From AcAMD-5 sp044343935 (GTDB lineage Bacteria; Actinomycetota; Actinomycetes; S36-B12; UBA5976), in contig JBIJDU010000001.1 in NCBI GenBank assembly GCA_044343935.1, positions 71,411 to 135,410 of the forward strand: DNA of 64,000 nt, given 5' to 3'. The notes under the pieces were generated by a model. The model was not told where the DNA came from and did not search any database. It saw only the letters and a program-made list of their open reading frames with translations. The position numbers and the translations under genes were made by a program. Below, piece by piece: positions 43,154 through 51,571 of this stretch. Position 1 is the stretch's first letter. Each line of letters opens with the position of its first letter.

Positions 43154-43193
43154 CGGGTGCCCGTCCAGTCGCGGCTTTTGGCCGCGGCACCCG
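43154..43193 (-). promoter_or_regulatory. GC-rich nested hairpin in the actinorhodopsin leader
   Basis: CGGGTGCC (43154-43161) pairs with GGCACCCG (43186-43193), and inside it CGCGGC (43170-43175) pairs with GCCGCG (43181-43186; the boundary base 43186 can join either stem). It lies 27-66 nt upstream of the GTG, clear of the ribosome site, and is far more GC-rich than its surroundings. A 5'-end stabilising or regulatory structure is inferred. Confidence 0.6.
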
Positions 43194-43196
43194 CGT

Positions 43197-43226
43197 AATC
43201 TCTCACAGATTCCCCAAGTTGGGCAA
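43197..43226 (-). promoter_or_regulatory. Candidate promoter of the actinorhodopsin gene
   Basis: On the minus strand TTGCCC (plus 43221-43226), an 18-bp spacer and GAGATT (plus 43197-43202) would start transcription close to 43190, at the outer edge of the leader hairpin. The -10 is weak, so this is a suggestion only. Confidence 0.3.
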
Positions 43227-43310
43227 GTTATGAATAAGTTTCCTAGGTGAATTCTTTTCTCCCCCCATGGCTAGCCTGGGGAAAACCACCTTGCCCCCTA
43301 CGCTTTAGCC

Positions 43311-44108
43311 GTGAGAGACGCGCCGATTGGCATCTTGGATTCCGGAGTGGGTGGCCTGACCGTGGCCAGATCCATCATTGATCAGCTGCCGCAAGAGTCC
43401 ATTTATTACATCGGCGATACCGAACATGGCCCCTATGGACCGCGGCCGCTCGCCGAGGTTCGGGAATATGCGCTGGCCATCATGGACCATTTAGTCGCAT
43501 CAGGAGTTAAGGCAATTGTGATTGCCTGCAACACCGCTAGCGCCGCTGTGCTGCACGACGCCAGAGAGCGATATCAAATCCCAGTAATTGAAGTGGTGCG
43601 ACCTGCAGTAAGACGTGCGGTATCGGTTACTAAGAACGGCAAAGTTGGCGTGATCGGTACCGCTGCCACCATTAAGTCAGGTGCATATCCTGATGCATTT
43701 GCCGCGGCACCAAATATTGAAGTTATTACTAAGGCGTGTCCCAGGTTTGTTGAGTTTGTGGAACGTGGCGAGACAACTGGCGAAGAAGTAATTCAGATTG
43801 CACATGAATACTTAGATGAATTGGTAATGCAGGGCATAGATACGTTAGTACTGGGTTGCACCCACTATCCACTACTTACTGCTGTTATCTCATATGTAGT
43901 AGGACCCAAGATTTCACTTGTTTCCAGTGCTGAAGAAACTGCGCAAGATTTGTTTCAAGCGTTGCTTGAAAAGAATCTGCTCAGACCTACCGGATCAACT
44001 CCGCCAACCCATATTTTTGCTGCCACCAAAAATGCCACTCAGTTCCAAGAGTTAGCTAAGCGATTCTTAGGACCAGTAGTGCAGAGTGCAGAACAAGTTT
44101 CCATCTAA
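43311..44108 (+). CDS. murI: Glutamate racemase
   Basis: Makes D-glutamate for peptidoglycan. The two catalytic cysteines are in IACNTASA (about residue 72) and LGCTHYPLL (about 184), with GILDSGVGGLTV at the start and YIGDTEHGPYGPR following. The 265-residue length is standard. TACGCT (43299-43304) ends 6 nt before the GTG, so its mRNA is predicted to be leaderless and divergent from the rhodopsin gene. It is followed by rph and rdgB, the conserved actinobacterial order. Confidence 0.95.
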   Translation: MRDAPIGILDSGVGGLTVARSIIDQLPQESIYYIGDTEHGPYGPRPLAEVREYALAIMDHLVASGVKAIVIACNTASAAVLHDARERYQIPVIEVVRPAVRRAVSVTKNGKVGVIGTAATIKSGAYPDAFAAAPNIEVITKACPRFVEFVERGETTGEEVIQIAHEYLDELVMQGIDTLVLGCTHYPLLTAVISYVVGPKISLVSSAEETAQDLFQALLEKNLLRPTGSTPPTHIFAATKNATQFQELAKRFLGPVVQSAEQVSI

Positions 44109-44119
44109 CGAAAGAAATC

Positions 44120-44845
44120 ATGACCAGATCAGATGGCCGCAGCGCCAATCAGTTACGACCAGTTACGTTCAATATTAATTGGACTTCGGCCCCAGAAGGC
44201 TCGTGCTTAATTGATGTTGGTAACACCCGGGTGCTTTGCACCGCTTCAGTTTCACCAGGTGTGCCAAGATTCAAGAAAGACTCGGGCGAGGGATGGATTA
44301 CCGCGGAATATTCCATGCTGCCAAGAGCTACTTCAACTAGAAGTGATCGAGAGAGTGTTAAAGGAAAACTAGGTGGCCGCACCCAAGAAATCTCTCGCCT
44401 GATTGGCCGGAGCATTAGATCAATTGTTGATATGAAAGCGCTTGGCGAAAACACGATTGTGATTGACTGCGATGTGCTGCAAGCAGATGGTGGCACCAGA
44501 ACTGCGGCAATCACTGGTGCTTATGTTGCCCTTGCGCTTGGCCTGGACACAGCAACGCAACGAGGATTGTTAGATCCAACTGGAAAAGTACTAGTTGATT
44601 CGGTTGCGGCAGTAAGTGTTGGCATTATCAATGATGAAGTAAGACTTGATCTGCATTATGACGATGATGTTGCCGCTGACGTAGATATGAATGTGGTAAT
44701 GACTGGGAGCGGCAATTTAGTTGAAGTACAAGGAACTGCTGAAGGAAAAACTTTTCAGCGTTCAACTTTGGATCAGATGCTGGATTACGCTGCTGCGGGC
44801 TGTGTTGATTTAACTAAACTTCAATTAGCTGCGCTAAGCCGATGA
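44120..44845 (+). CDS. rph: Ribonuclease PH
   Basis: Phosphorolytic exoribonuclease that trims tRNA 3' ends. The protein begins RSDGRSANQLRPV, and GEGWITAEYSMLPRAT, QEISRLIGRSIRS and IDCDVLQADGGTRTAAITGA are hallmark segments. 241 residues, standard. GAAAG about 6 nt upstream of the ATG serves as ribosome site; the gap to murI is 11 nt. It overlaps rdgB by 4 bp. Confidence 0.96.
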   Translation: MTRSDGRSANQLRPVTFNINWTSAPEGSCLIDVGNTRVLCTASVSPGVPRFKKDSGEGWITAEYSMLPRATSTRSDRESVKGKLGGRTQEISRLIGRSIRSIVDMKALGENTIVIDCDVLQADGGTRTAAITGAYVALALGLDTATQRGLLDPTGKVLVDSVAAVSVGIINDEVRLDLHYDDDVAADVDMNVVMTGSGNLVEVQGTAEGKTFQRSTLDQMLDYAAAGCVDLTKLQLAALSR

Positions 44846-45426
44846 AACAAATAGTTGTCGCTAGCACTAATAAGCATAAAATAAAAGAAATTGTGGCAAT
44901 CATGGAGCCGCATGGATATGAAATTAAGTCTTTACTTGATTACCCAGATATTCCTGACGTGCGAGAAACTGGTGCAACGTTTGAAGAAAATGCAATTCTT
45001 AAAGCAACCACAATTGCAAATCACCTGAATCAACCAGTACTGGCCGATGACTCCGGTATTGAGGTTGATGCGTTAAACGGCATGCCAGGCGTGCTTTCTG
45101 CTCGCTGGGCTGGGAGTCAGAAAAGCGATCAAGCGAACTTGGCGTTATTACTTTCGCAGTTGGCCGATGTACCTCCCGAGCGGAGGACTGCGCGTTATGT
45201 TTGTGTTGCGGCATATGCAGAACCATCCGGTGCCATCAAAACCGCTAGAGGTGAATGGCAGGGCATAGTTGCGAGCTCCCCAGTTGGATCAAATGGATTT
45301 GGTTATGACCCTGTTTTCTTTTTAACGGATCTCAACAAGACTGTCGCTGAATTGCCTGCGGAAACAAAAGACTCATTAAGTCATCGACTTCATGCGTTCA
45401 CGAGGCTAGCCACACTAATTGGCTAA
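44842..45426 (+). CDS. rdgB: RdgB/HAM1-type non-canonical purine NTP pyrophosphatase
   Basis: Hydrolyses dITP, ITP and XTP to keep the nucleotide pool clean. The ASTNKHKIKEI substrate loop, TFEENAILKA, LADDSGIEVDAL and GFGYDPVFFL motifs are all present. 194 residues. Its ATG overlaps the rph stop (ATGA), continuing the murI-rph-rdgB operon. Confidence 0.95.
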   Translation: MKQIVVASTNKHKIKEIVAIMEPHGYEIKSLLDYPDIPDVRETGATFEENAILKATTIANHLNQPVLADDSGIEVDALNGMPGVLSARWAGSQKSDQANLALLLSQLADVPPERRTARYVCVAAYAEPSGAIKTARGEWQGIVASSPVGSNGFGYDPVFFLTDLNKTVAELPAETKDSLSHRLHAFTRLATLIG

Positions 45427-45437
45427 ATCTGACCAAT

Positions 45438-45495
45438 TTGTGGGGGATTAAACCTGACCGCCTACGATTAGCCTCAACCCAATAGACCTAAGGAG
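45438..45495 (+). promoter_or_regulatory. secA promoter and ribosome-binding site
   Basis: TACGAT at 45463-45468 is a good -10; a TTGTGG at 45438-45443 with a 19-bp spacer is a possible -35. AAGGAG at 45490-45495 is a perfect Shine-Dalgarno site 7 nt before the GTG. secA thus has a leader of roughly 30 nt, in contrast with many genes here. Confidence 0.55.
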
Positions 45496-45502
45496 CCAGT
45501 TC

Positions 45503-48160
45503 GTGGCGCAGATTCTCAGCAAGGTTTTACGCGCTGGCGAGGGCAAAAAACTCAAGCGAATTCAGGCAGTTGCCAAAGCAGTAAACGCAATTGAAGATGA
45601 GTTCGTCAAGTTATCAGATGCTGAGCTTCGCGGGCTAACCGATCAATATCGTGAGCGACTAGCCGCTGGCGAAACACTTGATGATCTGATGGTTGAAGCA
45701 TTTGCTACGGTTCGAGAAGCAGCAAAACGCACCCTGGGGCAACGTCATTATGACGTGCAGTTAATGGGTGGTGCAGCACTTCACTATGGCAACATTGCTG
45801 AAATGAAAACTGGTGAAGGCAAGACGCTGGTTTCGACTCTGGCAGCATACTTAAATGCATTACCTGGCGAAGGCGTGCATGTAGTTACCACGAACGATTA
45901 TCTAGCTGAGCGCGACTCGGAATGGATGGGTCGAGTTCACCGATTCTTAGGTCTTAATGTTGGCGTGATCTTGTCCAATATGAGCGCAGCACAGCGCCGT
46001 GAGATGTATGCGGCAGATATTACCTACGGCACAAATAATGAATTTGGTTTTGATTACCTGCGTGACAACATGGCCTGGCAGCCCGCAGAGTTAGTTCAGC
46101 GCGGCCATAACTTCGCCATCGTCGATGAGGTTGACTCCATCCTGATCGATGAGGCTCGAACACCGTTAATTATTTCTGGTCCAGCTGATGAAGCAAATGA
46201 GTTATATGGCCAGTTCGCTCGAATTGCCAATCAACTAAAGCGCGATGAGCACTATGAAGTTGATGAGAAGAAGCGCACCGTTGGTGTTACTGAAGCGGGT
46301 ATTACTAAAGTCGAACAACTTTTAGACATTGATAACTTGTATAAGCCAGAAAATACACCACTGATTGGGTTCTTAAATAATTCATTGAAAGCAAAAGAGC
46401 TTTATCGAAAAGATCGCGATTACATTGTCCGCGATGGTGAAGTATTAATTGTTGATGAGCACACCGGTCGCGTTTTATCTGGTCGGCGATATTCGGAAGG
46501 TATGCACCAATCTATTGAAGCGCGCGAAGGTGTGGTGATTAATCAGGAGAATCAGACTCTTGCCACCATTACGCTACAAAATTACTTCCGTCTTTATAGC
46601 AAGTTGTCAGGCATGACCGGAACTGCAATGACTGAAGAAGGCGAATTTGATCGCATCTATAAATTAGGTGTAATTCAGATTCCGACAAATAAGCCAATGC
46701 GCCGAACCGACCAAGCAGATTTGGTTTATCGTACCGAAGAAGCAAAATTCAATGCAGTCGTGTCTGATATTGCGGAGCGCAACAGAACTGGCCAGCCGGT
46801 TTTGATTGGAACCACTTCAGTTGAAAAATCGGAACTACTTTCGACCATGCTGAAGCGTAAGGGCGTGCAACATGAAGTGCTCAATGCCAAACAACATGAT
46901 CGAGAAGCGGCAATTGTGGCAATGGCAGGTAAAAAGTTTGCAGTGACAGTATCGACCAATATGGCTGGGCGCGGTACTGACATTATGTTGGGTGGCAATG
47001 CCGAATTTCTGGCTGATCAAGAACTTCAACGCTCGGGCCTAGATCCAGTTGAAGCAGCTGAAGCGTATGAAGCTGCCTGGCCAGCAGCGCTAGCAAAATC
47101 ACAGGCAGCAGTAGCTGCTGAGCATGACGAGGTAGTAACTCTTGGTGGCCTCTATGTGCTTGGTACCGAGCGACATGAGAGCCGCCGAATTGACAATCAG
47201 CTGCGTGGTCGATCGGGCCGACAAGGCGATCCAGGTGAAAGCCGGTTCTATTTATCATTAACTGATGACTTGATGCGTCGATTTAAATCTGATTTAGTTG
47301 ACTCATTCCTGCGACGATTTAACGTGCCTGATGATGTGCCAATTGAAGCCAAGATGGTTTCTAATGCAATTAAGAATGCGCAGACTCAAGTTGAGCAGCA
47401 GAACTTTGAGATTCGAAAAAATATTCTCAAGTATGACGAGGTGATGAATCAGCAGCGCAAGGTGATTTATCAAGAGCGGCAGCGGGTGCTTGCTGGCGCT
47501 GATTTGAAGAGTGAAATTCATGATTTCATGCGCGACACAATTGAGGATTACGTCACCTCCGCAACGCAAGATCCATACGAAGAGAATTGGGATCTAGAGA
47601 CGCTATGGAGCGCGCTGCAACAGCTTTATCCGGTATCGGCCACCCCAGAGCAGATTCGAGTGTCATCAGGTGGCGTGCTGGATCCAGAGGTGATGACTGC
47701 CTTCCTAATTGAAGATGCTGAACTGGCATATCAAGCACGAGAAGATTCACTGGGCGACGAAGTGATGCGAGAGTTAGAGCGTCGAGTGGTGTTAAGCGTG
47801 CTTGATACGAAATGGCGCGAGCACTTATACGAAATGGATTACCTACAAAACGGAATTGGGCTGCGCGCGATGGGGCAGCGAGATCCGTTGGTTGAATATC
47901 AGCGTGAAGGCTTTGATCTTTTTGCTGCCATGATGGATGCCATCAAGGAAGAAACTGTGACTTATGTATTTGCTGCCCAAGTTCAAGTGACGCCGGCGGC
48001 AACAGACGGTGTTGCAGTTGACGCTCCAGGACTTGCTACCGCACCAACTAGGTCATCTGCTGGCGCTGATTTGGAATATCCAGATACGCCCCGAAATGCA
48101 GTTTGTCCTTGTGGCTCCGGCAAAAAGTACAAGCGCTGCCACGGCGATCCGCGTCGCTAA
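45503..48160 (+). CDS. secA: Preprotein translocase ATPase SecA
   Basis: Motor of the Sec export pathway, used by the secreted proteins in this window. Walker A is in AEMKTGEGKTLV (about residue 100), the DEAD-like box in AIVDEVDSILIDEART (about 210), and the second motor domain carries VSTNMAGRGTDI and RRIDNQLRGRSGRQGDPG. The C-terminal zinc-binding VCPCGSGKKYKRCHG, which binds SecB or ribosomes, is complete. 885 residues, as expected for SecA1. The stop shares CTAA with the convergent Rv3235-like gene. Confidence 0.97.
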   Translation: MAQILSKVLRAGEGKKLKRIQAVAKAVNAIEDEFVKLSDAELRGLTDQYRERLAAGETLDDLMVEAFATVREAAKRTLGQRHYDVQLMGGAALHYGNIAEMKTGEGKTLVSTLAAYLNALPGEGVHVVTTNDYLAERDSEWMGRVHRFLGLNVGVILSNMSAAQRREMYAADITYGTNNEFGFDYLRDNMAWQPAELVQRGHNFAIVDEVDSILIDEARTPLIISGPADEANELYGQFARIANQLKRDEHYEVDEKKRTVGVTEAGITKVEQLLDIDNLYKPENTPLIGFLNNSLKAKELYRKDRDYIVRDGEVLIVDEHTGRVLSGRRYSEGMHQSIEAREGVVINQENQTLATITLQNYFRLYSKLSGMTGTAMTEEGEFDRIYKLGVIQIPTNKPMRRTDQADLVYRTEEAKFNAVVSDIAERNRTGQPVLIGTTSVEKSELLSTMLKRKGVQHEVLNAKQHDREAAIVAMAGKKFAVTVSTNMAGRGTDIMLGGNAEFLADQELQRSGLDPVEAAEAYEAAWPAALAKSQAAVAAEHDEVVTLGGLYVLGTERHESRRIDNQLRGRSGRQGDPGESRFYLSLTDDLMRRFKSDLVDSFLRRFNVPDDVPIEAKMVSNAIKNAQTQVEQQNFEIRKNILKYDEVMNQQRKVIYQERQRVLAGADLKSEIHDFMRDTIEDYVTSATQDPYEENWDLETLWSALQQLYPVSATPEQIRVSSGGVLDPEVMTAFLIEDAELAYQAREDSLGDEVMRELERRVVLSVLDTKWREHLYEMDYLQNGIGLRAMGQRDPLVEYQREGFDLFAAMMDAIKEETVTYVFAAQVQVTPAATDGVAVDAPGLATAPTRSSAGADLEYPDTPRNAVCPCGSGKKYKRCHGDPRR

Positions 48161-48669
48161 CCAAATACGATTGCAGTTGCTCGCCATCTGCCGTGTTGCA
48201 CCTCTAATCTAAGTGCAATAGCTCGTGAACGTTTGGCGCCTTGAATTACAACTGCAGCTTCGGCAACTTCATCAGTTGGCATAAATACCCGTACTGACCG
48301 AACTAATGGTCGATGTCGTGGCGTGAGTTTTGCAATTCGTTGCGCGTGTGAATTTATCACGCCATAAACTTCTGGACTGAGCAGCATTGCTAACTGCGAC
48401 ACTGATCGAGCGCCAGCTAATACTTCTAAAATTCCGGCAACTAATTGACCAGCCCAGATAGCTGGGTCGCGCTGTCCCACTCGAAGGTTGGGCGATAAGT
48501 GAAGCGCTGGCAAATCAACTCTTGTTTCGCAACCTGCAATTGGTGCAAATTGCAGCGCAAGCTGGGGTTGCACGTGAGTTGGCCGGACTGCCTTCTCGTG
48601 ATAATCAAATGAATCTTGATCTGCTAATGGTGGTGGACTAATAACTATCGGATGAATCAAAGTAGACAC
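48157..48669 (-). CDS. Rv3235-family protein
   Basis: A 170-residue actinobacterial protein: an N-terminal Pro-rich, disordered region of about 70 residues, followed by a compact domain with WAGQLVAGILEVLAGARSVSQLAMLLSPEVYG and RSVRVFMPTDEVAEAAVVIQG, and HGRWRATAI at the end. These are recognisable traits of the Rv3235 family, which lies near secA in many actinobacteria. Its function is unknown. AAGGAG 5 nt before the GTG sets the start. Confidence 0.8.
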   Translation of the reverse strand: MSTLIHPIVISPPPLADQDSFDYHEKAVRPTHVQPQLALQFAPIAGCETRVDLPALHLSPNLRVGQRDPAIWAGQLVAGILEVLAGARSVSQLAMLLSPEVYGVINSHAQRIAKLTPRHRPLVRSVRVFMPTDEVAEAAVVIQGAKRSRAIALRLEVQHGRWRATAIVFG

Positions 48670-48794
48670 AAATACTCCTTCCAGTTGGCTGAATTTTCAG
48701 CAGAAAATACCTTTTTGGTAATCACCCAAATTGATGATCATCATTCAGGAGTAATCAAAGTAGATTTGTTGCCAATTAGCAGTAAATTGTGAAA

Positions 48795-49304
48795 ATGAGT
48801 GAAAGCAGCCCACACTTTCAACAATTAAGTGATGAATTAAATCAAGCCTGGCAGAGCGCATCCGCTGCTGAATTAGCTAATGAGGTATTTGAGTTGAGTC
48901 AAACTAATCGACTTCAGACTGGCCTCTTGAATCGACTATCGGCTAAATCTGGCCGAGTGGATTTAGCCCTGATCACCGGAGAAGTAATCGCTGGAGTTGT
49001 TTTGTTGATTGGAACTGACGCATTGTTAATAAAAACAGCTACCGCTAGATTCCTAGTTCCAATTGGCAGCATTGTAACTATTACAGAATTAGGAAAAGCA
49101 AAGAGTTTAACTCGACCAAAACAGCAAATATTGATACCACTGTTACTGCGGCAACAAAATCATAAGATTTCGGTTTATCCATTAATAGCTCAGCCAGTCA
49201 TGGGAAAATTGGTGGCAGTTTGGTCAGATTCCATCGATTTGGAATTAGTAAATGAAGTAGCGAGCGTCGCTTTAGCAAATCTTGTTAAATTGGAATTGAG
49301 TTAA
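48795..49304 (+). CDS. Conserved-looking protein of unknown function, first gene of a SAF/MinD-like operon
   Basis: A 169-residue soluble protein. The first 60 residues are helical (FQQLSDELNQAWQSASAAELANEV), and residues 55-95 form a short strand-rich unit (GRVDLALITGEVIAGVVLLIGTDALLIK) that resembles a small Sm-like barrel. I do not recognise the family. ATG 48795 is chosen because TAAATT (48783-48788) ends 6 nt upstream; a GTG at 48789 is inside that spacer. The SAF gene starts 2 nt after its stop, so the three genes up to 51102 form one operon. Confidence 0.65.
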   Translation: MSESSPHFQQLSDELNQAWQSASAAELANEVFELSQTNRLQTGLLNRLSAKSGRVDLALITGEVIAGVVLLIGTDALLIKTATARFLVPIGSIVTITELGKAKSLTRPKQQILIPLLLRQQNHKISVYPLIAQPVMGKLVAVWSDSIDLELVNEVASVALANLVKLELS

Positions 49305-49306
49305 TC

Positions 49307-49945
49307 ATGCGTCGAAATAAATCAAAAGGAAAATTAGCCAAGTTCAGCTCACCTATGGCAATACCTGCAAAGAAATTCAATCGTGTGCCAAAAGTGCTTG
49401 GCTTAGGACTATTCGTTACTGCATTCATTGTAGGTATTGGTGCCGTTTTAGCGCCACCAGCAGCACGCGAGTATTTAGTTTTCACTAAATCATTACCCGC
49501 AGGAAGTAGACTCAGCGAATCAGACATTGCCAGCGTTTTGATACCAGTTGATAACGAGTTAATGAATTATGAACTTAACAAAACTCAACTCATTAACGCA
49601 GAGTTAGCTCACTCGGTGCAACAAGGCGAATTGGTGTCGCGATCAGATATCAAAGTAATGGAGTCATTTTTGCGAGAATTGACTTTAAGTTTTGAGCCAA
49701 ATTCAATGCCACCTGCAATTGCCAAAGGTGATCAATTAGACCTTTGGGTTGTACCGCAAGATGGAGCGGGAAATGCAATTGACCCAGCTAAATTGGTAGC
49801 AGCAAATCTCATTGTTGCAGCCGCAGCAGCAGATGAGTCAGGTATTAGCACCGAATTGCCAATCACTTTCTATGTGTCACCAACTCAAGTTGCTGAACTG
49901 CTAGATGCTGTGGCTGCCGGAGAGATCTACTTGGTACGCAGATGA
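49307..49945 (+). CDS. SAF-domain membrane protein (CpaB/RcpC-like)
   Basis: A basic N-terminus (about 28 residues) and one membrane helix (about residues 29-50) are followed by a SAF domain containing VFTKSLPAGSRLSESDIASVLIP and a QQGELVSRSDI turn, and a C-terminal strand-rich region. SAF domains occur in Flp-pilus assembly protein CpaB and in antifreeze/flagellar P-ring proteins. No pilin, secretin or CpaF gene is seen nearby, so pilus assembly is not supported by context. It overlaps the MinD-like gene by 4 bp. Confidence 0.7.
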   Translation: MRRNKSKGKLAKFSSPMAIPAKKFNRVPKVLGLGLFVTAFIVGIGAVLAPPAAREYLVFTKSLPAGSRLSESDIASVLIPVDNELMNYELNKTQLINAELAHSVQQGELVSRSDIKVMESFLRELTLSFEPNSMPPAIAKGDQLDLWVVPQDGAGNAIDPAKLVAANLIVAAAAADESGISTELPITFYVSPTQVAELLDAVAAGEIYLVRR

Positions 49946-51102
49946 GTAATTTAGTAGTAGTTGCGACTGCAGATAAGCTGCTTCGAAAGGGAATTAGCAC
50001 CAGATTGTTACACCCCTCAATTGGGCTAGGTGAGATTGAATACCTGGAAGATGCAGTGGAATTATCAGCCTTTCTCAATACTACTGAAGTTTGTTTGGTC
50101 CTATTGGATACAGCCTTACCTAAACTGACAAAGAGTCTAATTAAGAACGTCGGCAAAGAGTGTGCGTTGATCTTGGTTACAGATGAAGCGCCAGATCAGC
50201 GAAAGCGATTTGGTTTAAGTGCAAGAACACTGAATTTAGCTGAATTAATCAGTGCACTTCGAGCATATCGATCTGTTGATAACATGGAAACAGATGATTC
50301 AAAGGGGGAATTGATCTTGGTGGCGGCTGCTGCCTCAGCGAGCGGCGCAACCTCTGTTGCGATGAATTTTGCGCTGCAAATGTCAAAGCGACAAGATGTG
50401 ATGCTGGTGGATTTTGATTTAACTCACCCCAGCTTGGCAGCACAGTTAAATCAATCAGCGCCAAGCGGTGGATTAAAAAAAGTTATGCAGTTGGTGTTGC
50501 AAGAAGAGTTATCGCCAGCAGAACTGGCTCTTAACTGCGTTGCCTTGTCTCCGTCATTTCGACTTCTGCTGGGCGGTCTTGAGCTAACCCAATTAACCGA
50601 ACTGGATTATTCGCTAATTGAAGAGATCATTGACGCTGCTGTGCAATTAGATGATGTTGTCATACTGGATTTAGGTCAGATCCTAAGTTATGGATCTATT
50701 GCGCAGTTGCAGCAATTGTTGGCTGCTAGGGCTTCTAGAGTTTTGTTAGTTTGTGCAGCCGACCCTATTTCTATTCTCACTTCTTGTAATTGGTTAAGCG
50801 GCCCTGGCAATAAGTTTCAAAATAAATTGGAAGTAGTGATAAATAAACTTGATCAGAAGTCATCAGCTGCTGAATTAGCTAATTTGGTAACCGAAGCAAT
50901 TAATGCTCAACCAGTTGCATATTTGCCAATATCCCAAAAATTGTTTCGAGAAGCGGTATGGTCGGGAAAAATTGTTTCCGACTTGAAACCGAAATCTGAA
51001 TTTGCTCGAATCATCAATCGCTGGCTAAGCCAACCTGATTTACCGAGCCTCCCAGCTCCAATCAAGAAGAAGCGGTTAGAGCGATTGAAGCAAGTTAGTT
51101 AG
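49942..51102 (+). CDS. CpaE/MinD-like protein with a lost P-loop
   Basis: Residues 1-110 form a receiver-like domain and 122-360 a ParA/MinD-type fold: LILVAAAASASGATSVAMNF, then VMLVDFDLTHPSLAAQL and VVILDLGQ. The normal deviant Walker A (KGGxGKTT) reads AASASGATS at about residues 130-138, so both the signature lysine and the P-loop lysine are gone. It is therefore probably a non-hydrolysing structural or regulatory homologue. Partner proteins are the SAF protein and the first gene of the operon. The 3' end overlaps convergent DUF1003 by 8 bp. Confidence 0.72.
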   Translation: MSNLVVVATADKLLRKGISTRLLHPSIGLGEIEYLEDAVELSAFLNTTEVCLVLLDTALPKLTKSLIKNVGKECALILVTDEAPDQRKRFGLSARTLNLAELISALRAYRSVDNMETDDSKGELILVAAAASASGATSVAMNFALQMSKRQDVMLVDFDLTHPSLAAQLNQSAPSGGLKKVMQLVLQEELSPAELALNCVALSPSFRLLLGGLELTQLTELDYSLIEEIIDAAVQLDDVVILDLGQILSYGSIAQLQQLLAARASRVLLVCAADPISILTSCNWLSGPGNKFQNKLEVVINKLDQKSSAAELANLVTEAINAQPVAYLPISQKLFREAVWSGKIVSDLKPKSEFARIINRWLSQPDLPSLPAPIKKKRLERLKQVS

Positions 51103-51571
51103 CAGTGCCTTTATCCTGCTCTTTAATTTCGGCCAGTAATTCTCTAATTTCTGCCCGTAGATAATCTCTGGTTGCAACATCACCAAGTGCTGCACGAATT
51201 GCGGATATTTCTCGTGCCAGATACTCAGAGCTGGCATGGAGACGCTCGTTATGCGCACGATCTTCAGCATAAGTAACGCGATCTCGGTCGGCTTGACGAT
51301 TTTGGGCAAGCAAAATTAAGGGTGCTGCGTATGAAGCCTGTAGTGAAAGCACTAAAGTGAGAAAAATAAATGGATATTCGTCGTATCTCAAATATTGCGG
51401 TGCGACAATATTCAAACTGACCCAGCCGGTAACAACTACAGTCATCCAGGCAATAAAGCGCCAGGAGCCGATAAAGCGGGCAATTCGTTCACTAACTTGG
51501 CCAATTCGCTCCGGATCTCGTGCTTGCCTAAGTGATTTAGTTACTGGTTGATCGAGTCTGCGATTAGCCAT
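51095..51571 (-). CDS. DUF1003 membrane protein
   Basis: Two membrane helices (about residues 38-60 and 70-92) with PFIFLTLVLSLQASYAAPLILLAQNRQADRDR, the DUF1003 signature, and a charged C-terminal coiled coil. The ATG at 51571 is set by GGAGGG 5 nt upstream, inside the end of the CBS-domain gene, which it overlaps by 8 bp. The same pair occurs as Rv1231c-Rv1232c in M. tuberculosis, near mrp. A role in cation handling or stress is guessed from the partner only. Confidence 0.85.
   Translation of the reverse strand: MANRRLDQPVTKSLRQARDPERIGQVSERIARFIGSWRFIAWMTVVVTGWVSLNIVAPQYLRYDEYPFIFLTLVLSLQASYAAPLILLAQNRQADRDRVTYAEDRAHNERLHASSEYLAREISAIRAALGDVATRDYLRAEIRELLAEIKEQDKGTAN

Noticed and set aside
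43128..43190. N-terminal extension of actinorhodopsin (Pro/Arg-rich, from GTG 43190)
   Set aside because: The GGAGG site 4 nt before GTG 43127 and the hairpin-forming nature of the extension indicate an untranslated leader; such a tail is not expected in this family.
49307..51102. Flp/Tad pilus locus
   Set aside because: Only CpaB-like and CpaE-like proteins are present; no CpaF ATPase, TadB/C, pilin or prepilin peptidase is nearby, and the CpaE-like protein lacks its P-loop lysines.
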